Source: an uncultured Alphaproteobacteria bacterium
Lineage (GTDB): Bacteria > Pseudomonadota > Alphaproteobacteria > RF32 > CAG-239
Reading direction: 5' to 3'
DNA length: 55,520 bases
Assembly: GCA_944391705.1 (NCBI GenBank)
Contig: CALXUN010000010.1
Coordinates: 1 to 55,520, forward strand
The translations under genes were made by a program, and so were the position numbers. Numbering within the stretch: position 1 is the first letter of the stretch; each line of letters starts with the position of its first letter. A model generated the notes under the pieces. That model was not told the DNA's origin. It searched no databases and saw only the letters and a list, made by a program, of their open reading frames with translations. This document shows, piece by piece, positions 52,189-55,520 of this stretch.

Positions 52189-52996
52189 CATTATCTGTGC
52201 TCTGGCGGCTCTGTTGACTTCTATGCCGGCTTATGCCGAAGACATAGCCATGAACATGGCACAGATGCAGGCTATGGATAAAATTACCGGCCGTGTCAGC
52301 ATGATTGATGTACCGGTCGGCGGGGAAGTAAAGTTCGGAACTTTTTCGGTTGTTGTCAGAGCTTGTATAACCCGCACCGAGGATGAAATTCCGGAAAATT
52401 CCGCATTTGTTGATGTTACCGATAAAAGTTTTGATAAAGAAGAATTCAATATTTTCAAAGGCTGGATGTTTTCATCCTCACCGGCGGTCAATGCCGTGGA
52501 ACACCCGATTTACGACGTCTGGCTGATAAAATGTTATGACGGCGAGCCTGCTCCCGACCAGCTTTTGAGTAAAGAACAACTGGCAAAGCGCGATAATCTT
52601 CCGACTTTGCGGGAAATTAAAAGCCAATCAAATGAATCAGGTTTAGAAGATTCTACCCTGCCGGAAACAATCCAGTTTAAGGATTCGATGTATAAAGTCG
52701 AAAATCCGGAACACCCAAAATCTGAGGAAACAAAAGAAAACAATAACGGACCGGAAAATCTGCTAAACATTAAAGAAGACTATAAAATCCCTGAAGAAGA
52801 AACCGTCACTGTGCCGGCTGACGAACTATCCGAAGCTTTAACTGCCGAAGCACAAAATCTGGAAAAACAAAATCCGCTTAAGGAACATGACACAGATTCT
52901 GCCGCCGGTGAAGCAACGGAAAATAACGTTTCGCCGATTAATGATGATTTGGCCGCGGCAATTGAGGCTGAGCTTGCCAGACACCAGCCGGAATAA
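52172..52996 (+). CDS. Exported DUF2155 protein
   Basis: A 274-residue protein with a signal peptide (IICALAALLTSMPAYA). The DUF2155 part, about residues 30-125, includes AMDKITGRVSMIDVPVGGEVKFGTFSVVVRAC and a late HPIYDVWLIKCY; the two Cys could pair. A long acidic Pro/Glu/Ser-rich tail (130-274) has no fold in view. The family is typical of Alphaproteobacteria and of unknown function. It overlaps mlaD by 17 bp, so its translation is coupled, and a role in envelope lipid handling is a fair guess. Confidence 0.82.
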   Translation: MAAKTNIICALAALLTSMPAYAEDIAMNMAQMQAMDKITGRVSMIDVPVGGEVKFGTFSVVVRACITRTEDEIPENSAFVDVTDKSFDKEEFNIFKGWMFSSSPAVNAVEHPIYDVWLIKCYDGEPAPDQLLSKEQLAKRDNLPTLREIKSQSNESGLEDSTLPETIQFKDSMYKVENPEHPKSEETKENNNGPENLLNIKEDYKIPEEETVTVPADELSEALTAEAQNLEKQNPLKEHDTDSAAGEATENNVSPINDDLAAAIEAELARHQPE

Positions 52997-53020
52997 AAAT
53001 ATTATGGCTCTGTAATTTAA

Positions 53021-53059
53021 GACGGCTTCGGATTTTCATATCCCGAGCCGTTTTGTTTG
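53021..53059 (+). terminator. Rho-independent terminator after the MCE/DUF2155 unit
   Basis: ACGGCTTCGGAT and ATCCCGAGCCGT pair with one bulge and are followed by TTTTGTTT. Confidence 0.75.
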
Positions 53060-53133
53060 ACAAAAAACTTGACTTGTTTTTTTATCAGTGTCATATTTAA
53101 TACAGAAAATAAATAATTTAAAAATTATCAGAT

Positions 53134-53364
53134 ATGAAGACAATAGAAAAAGAAATCAGGGAGATAATGGAAACCATAACTCCCGATCTGCCGGAAATTG
53201 ATGAGCATACATTGCTTGATGATATCTGGTTTGATCTCTTCAGCAAAGAATTGCTGGCCCGGGATCTGGAACAAAAATACCAGATAATCATCTCAGACCC
53301 GGAGATTGATCACTGGATAACCTTTGGCGATATTGTCGCCACGGTTGAACGCTATCAACACTAA
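53134..53364 (+). CDS. Acyl-carrier-protein-like protein without the carrier serine
   Basis: A 76-residue protein with the length and pattern of acyl carrier proteins: EKEIREIMETITPDLPEID, then HTLLDDIWFD, then LARDLEQKYQIIISDPEIDHWITFGDIVATVERY. In true ACPs the phosphopantetheine Ser stands in a DSL motif; here Asp34-Leu35-Phe36 takes its place, so it cannot carry an acyl chain in the usual way. It may be a degenerate or regulatory copy. The ATG at 53134 has no clear ribosome site. It is a single-gene unit with its own terminator. Confidence 0.55.
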   Translation: MKTIEKEIREIMETITPDLPEIDEHTLLDDIWFDLFSKELLARDLEQKYQIIISDPEIDHWITFGDIVATVERYQH

Positions 53365-53371
53365 ACCAACC

Positions 53372-53413
53372 AAAACAGAGCCGCTTTATAAACAAAGCCG
53401 CTCTGTTTTTTTA
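53372..53413. terminator. Bidirectional Rho-independent terminator
   Basis: CAGAGCCGCTTT and AAAGCCGCTCTG pair with one C-C mismatch, with A- and T-runs at both ends. It separates the ACP-like gene from rlmB. Confidence 0.85.
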
Positions 53414-53418
53414 TGTTT

Positions 53419-54168
53419 TCATTTTTTGCTGAGTTCATATAAAACAATGGCTGCTGCCGTGGAAACATTTAAGCTTTCCACCTTATCCGAAATCGGCAGC
53501 CGGACAGTTAAATCACAGCTTTCTTCCACCAGCCGCCGCATGCCGGAACCTTCACTGCCCATGATAACGGCAAGCTTACCGGACTTATCCACCTTATCAA
53601 TCGTGGTTTTGGCATAACCATCCATACCGACAATCCAAAAGCCGGATTTTTTAAGCACTTCCGCGGCACGGCTCAAATTTGTGACCCGCACCACCGGCAC
53701 CAGCTCCAGCGTTCCGGCTGCAGCTTTGGCCATAGCGCCGCTTTCCTGAGGCGAATTTTTATCTTGTACGATAACGGCCGATACCCCGAATGCTGCGGCA
53801 CTGCGCACAATCGCCCCGATATTTTGCGGATCGGTTACCTGGTCCAGAATCAGGACTCGGCACCGATCCTGCCGTTGCGCATAATCACACAATTCTTCAA
53901 GGGAAAGAGCTTCAAGCGGACTGCAGTAAAGCGCCAACCCCTGATGAACGGCATCAGCCGGAAACAAACGGTCTATATCTTTTTTAGCGGCCACTTCCAG
54001 CGGAATTTGCGGATACTTCCGGCTGATTTCGACAGCATTTTCAGCTGTACATATCAATTTGCCGATTCGCCGTTTCGGATTTTGCAACGCCGACATAACG
54101 GCATGGCGGCCATATAAAATCAACTGACGGAAATTAGCTTTTGTTTCCTTTGAAAACCTATTCTTCAT
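53419..54168 (-). CDS. rlmB: TrmH/RlmB-family 23S rRNA 2'-O-methyltransferase
   Basis: A 249-residue SPOUT methyltransferase of the RlmB/TrmH family, which places a 2'-O-methyl group on G2251 in 23S rRNA. An N-terminal substrate domain (LILYGRHAVMSALQNPKRRI) precedes the SPOUT core: LILDQVTDPQNIGAIVRSAAAFGV, VIMGSEGSGMRRLV and LPISDKVESLNVSTAAAIVLYEL, the three knot motifs. The start overlaps murQ by 4 bp (ATGA), so the two are translationally coupled. The exact target base is by family. Confidence 0.9.
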   Translation of the reverse strand: MKNRFSKETKANFRQLILYGRHAVMSALQNPKRRIGKLICTAENAVEISRKYPQIPLEVAAKKDIDRLFPADAVHQGLALYCSPLEALSLEELCDYAQRQDRCRVLILDQVTDPQNIGAIVRSAAAFGVSAVIVQDKNSPQESGAMAKAAAGTLELVPVVRVTNLSRAAEVLKKSGFWIVGMDGYAKTTIDKVDKSGKLAVIMGSEGSGMRRLVEESCDLTVRLPISDKVESLNVSTAAAIVLYELSKK

Positions 54169-55046
54169 TTGATAACCTTTCTTAAAATACCGCCGGACTC
54201 AGCGAGCAATTCCTCAGCCTTTTCCCGTCCGCATTTTTTAACTGCCATCACGCAGGCCGTCTTGACGCGGTTGCCGGATTGTTCAAGAAGCTTGGCAGCT
54301 TCCTCCTCACCGATGCTGCATATTTCCATCACAAAACGCCGGCCACGTTTGATGAGCTTTTCATTAAGCATCCGGACATCGACCATATAATTTTTATAAG
54401 TTTTGCCGATTCGAATCATGGCACCGGTTGAAAGCATGTTCAACACCATTTTCTGAGCCGTGCCGGCTTTCATCCGGGAAGAACCGGTTACGGCCTCCGG
54501 TCCGACCGGTATACAAATAAAAATATCGGAAAATTCTTTAAGTTTAGCTTCAGGGTTACAGGTAATGCCGATTGTCACACAGCCTTTTTCTTTAGACTTT
54601 TGTAAAACCGACAACACATATTGCGGATTACCGCTGACCGACAGCCCGACAACCACATCGCCCGGATGCGGGTTAAAAGCTTCCAAATCATCCCTGCCGA
54701 ATTCCGGATTATCTTCGGCATTTTCGATTGAATAGCGCAAAGCTTTGTCGCCGCCGGCAATAAAGCCGGAAACCATATCATGTTCCACTCCGAAAGTCGG
54801 CCAGCACTCGGAAGCATCCAAAACACCCAGACGTCCGCTGGTACCGGCGCCAAAATATGCAAGCCGGCCGCCATTTAAAAAAGATTGCGCAATGGCTTCA
54901 ATGGCTTCACCAATCTGTTTAAGCTGGGTTTCCACCGCCAAAGCAACTTTTTTATCTTCACGATTAATTGCCTTTGCAATTTCATAGGAAGACATCAAGT
55001 CAATATGACTTGTATCCGGATTATTTTGTTCAGTTACAATGACCAT
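54165..55046 (-). CDS. murQ: N-acetylmuramic acid 6-phosphate etherase
   Basis: MurQ splits the lactyl ether of N-acetylmuramic acid 6-phosphate to give N-acetylglucosamine 6-phosphate, for recycling of cell-wall sugars. I use the ATG at 55046, behind AAGG; a TTG two codons earlier is in frame. The 293 residues include the SIS domain with GGRLAYFGAGTSGRLGVLDA (sugar-phosphate loop) and the catalytic ECWPTFGV stretch. The EAVTGSSRMKAGTAQKMVLN block is characteristic. It is coupled to rlmB. Its partner AnmK is not in the window. Confidence 0.95.
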   Translation of the reverse strand: MVIVTEQNNPDTSHIDLMSSYEIAKAINREDKKVALAVETQLKQIGEAIEAIAQSFLNGGRLAYFGAGTSGRLGVLDASECWPTFGVEHDMVSGFIAGGDKALRYSIENAEDNPEFGRDDLEAFNPHPGDVVVGLSVSGNPQYVLSVLQKSKEKGCVTIGITCNPEAKLKEFSDIFICIPVGPEAVTGSSRMKAGTAQKMVLNMLSTGAMIRIGKTYKNYMVDVRMLNEKLIKRGRRFVMEICSIGEEEAAKLLEQSGNRVKTACVMAVKKCGREKAEELLAESGGILRKVIK

Positions 55047-55125
55047 TTTCAAACACCTTTTTGCTTTTTTTGGGTAATATGTATCAAAATATGCCCAATT
55101 AATTAAGATATTGTGAAAAAAGGGG

Positions 55126-55154
55126 TTGACATTCGTGCAAAAATAAGGTTAGTT
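55126..55154 (+). promoter_or_regulatory. Candidate promoter of the tRNA-tuf unit
   Basis: A perfect TTGACA (55126-55131), a 17-base spacer and a weak TTAGTT (55149-55154), about 48 bases before tRNA-Tyr. Confidence 0.45.
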
Positions 55155-55201
55155 GCAATGCAGAAGGTAAAAAAGATTAGTTCTTTTCCCGTCTACTTAA
55201 C

Positions 55202-55287
55202 GGAGGGGTGGCAGAGCGGTCAAATGCAACGGACTGTAAATCCGTCGACTTTCGTCTACGATGGTTCGAATCCATCCCCCTCCACCA
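55202..55287 (+). tRNA. tRNA-Tyr (GTA anticodon)
   Basis: A class II tRNA of 86 nt with an encoded CCA end. GGAGGGG pairs with CCCCTCC in the acceptor stem, the anticodon loop CTGTAAA carries GTA, a long variable arm follows and the T loop reads GGTTCGAATCC. It lies 25 bp ahead of tRNA-Gly. Confidence 0.97.
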
Positions 55288-55312
55288 GTTTATTTTCTGA
55301 TGTTTAGAGTTT

Positions 55313-55386
55313 GCGGGTGTAGCTCAATGGTAGAGCAGAAGCCTTCCAAGCTTATGACGGGGGTTCGATTCCCCTCACCCGCTCCA
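55313..55386 (+). tRNA. tRNA-Gly (TCC anticodon)
   Basis: A 74-nt tRNA with encoded CCA. GCGGGTG pairs with CACCCGC, the anticodon loop CTTCCAA carries TCC and the T arm is GGGGGTTCGATTCCCC. It sits 58 bp ahead of tuf. The order tRNA-Tyr, tRNA-Gly, tuf echoes the tRNA-tufB unit of many Proteobacteria. Confidence 0.97.
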
Positions 55387-55444
55387 TTTAGATCCTAAAC
55401 ATCAAAAAATTGTCGTAACCTTTTATGTTAAGGATGAAACAACA

Positions 55445-55520
55445 ATGGCGAAAGAGAAATTTGAGCGGAGCAAGCCGCACTGCAACATCGGGACGATCGG
55501 TCACGTGGACCACGGAAAGA
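55445..55520 (+). CDS. tuf: Elongation factor Tu, 5' part only
   Basis: The first 25 codons of EF-Tu ([25 protein letters not shown]) run off the end of the window. EF-Tu is the GTPase that brings aminoacyl-tRNA to the ribosome; the visible GHVDHGK is the G1 P-loop. AAGGATG lies 10 bases upstream of the ATG. The rest of the gene is outside the window. Confidence 0.96.
   Translation, partial: MAKEKFERSKPHCNIGTIGHVDHGK

Noticed and set aside
55113-55307. A 64-codon open frame at the right end
   Set aside because: It runs through the tRNA-Tyr gene and its promoter, so it is not a gene.
1-55520. CRISPR array or insertion sequence
   Set aside because: No regularly spaced repeats of CRISPR type, no cas gene and no transposase or terminal inverted repeats were seen.

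Overview
The window reads as a stretch of moderately AT-rich chromosome from an uncultured-type Alphaproteobacterium, probably a fermentative or anaerobic one. The lineage call rests on alphaproteobacterial neighbourhoods: LppC-like lipoprotein/rsmI/yraN, SRP RNA-dnaX-ybaB-recR, MlaD followed by a DUF2155 protein, DUF2066 with an AI-2E-type permease, and XRE regulators. The lifestyle call is inference from pta-ackA, pyruvate phosphate dikinase, a 2[4Fe-4S] ferredoxin and a ferritin-like peroxide/iron protein. I see no CRISPR array, transposase, integrase or prophage structural gene.

Layout. 0-8 kb: a type IV pilin-like gene with an odd repeated leader, then ddl-miaA and a small membrane protein (minus strand), a DUF3108 protein with a U32 peptidase-family protein, a degenerate Gfo/Idh/MocA protein, mntP and an exported protein. 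8-20 kb: rplQ (away from rpoA), secA, a parvulin-type isomerase, an XRE regulator, about 0.7 kb of gene-free DNA that looks like two structured RNAs, yraN-rsmI, an LppC-like lipoprotein, SRP RNA, dnaX, ybaB and recR. 20-22 kb: a small accessory patch with an XRE-like protein, two more RNA candidates, an unknown protein with a possible nuclease-like end, and an array of 10-bp repeats. 22-38 kb: phoB, rpe, ferritin-like protein, helical proteins of unknown role, lepA, two AI-2E-family permeases flanking pta-ackA, and a membrane-anchored GH24 lysozyme-like protein. 38-47 kb: ppdK and one 5.9-kb gene for a 1,979-residue protein. 47-55.5 kb: htpG with a heat-shock-type promoter, ferredoxin, a TrmN6-type methyltransferase, an LprI-like protein, two MCE/MlaD proteins, a DUF2155 protein, a serine-less acyl-carrier-like protein, rlmB, murQ, then tRNA-Tyr, tRNA-Gly and the start of tuf.

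Most of the window is housekeeping: translation (rplQ, lepA, tuf, tRNAs, RNA modification), secretion (secA, SRP RNA, isomerase), replication/repair (dnaX, ybaB, recR), cell wall (ddl, murQ, LppC-like protein, lysozyme) and central carbon metabolism. The most unusual item is the giant protein at 41.4-47.4 kb. Its N-terminus resembles an M48 metallopeptidase that has lost its zinc motif, and its C-terminal third resembles a UbiB/ABC1 atypical kinase that keeps some signature residues (KxG, ExD, DxG) but has lost the catalytic HxDxHPGN loop. Other items worth a look are the four unassigned structured RNA candidates, the 10-bp-phased repeat array and several probable pseudo-enzymes.
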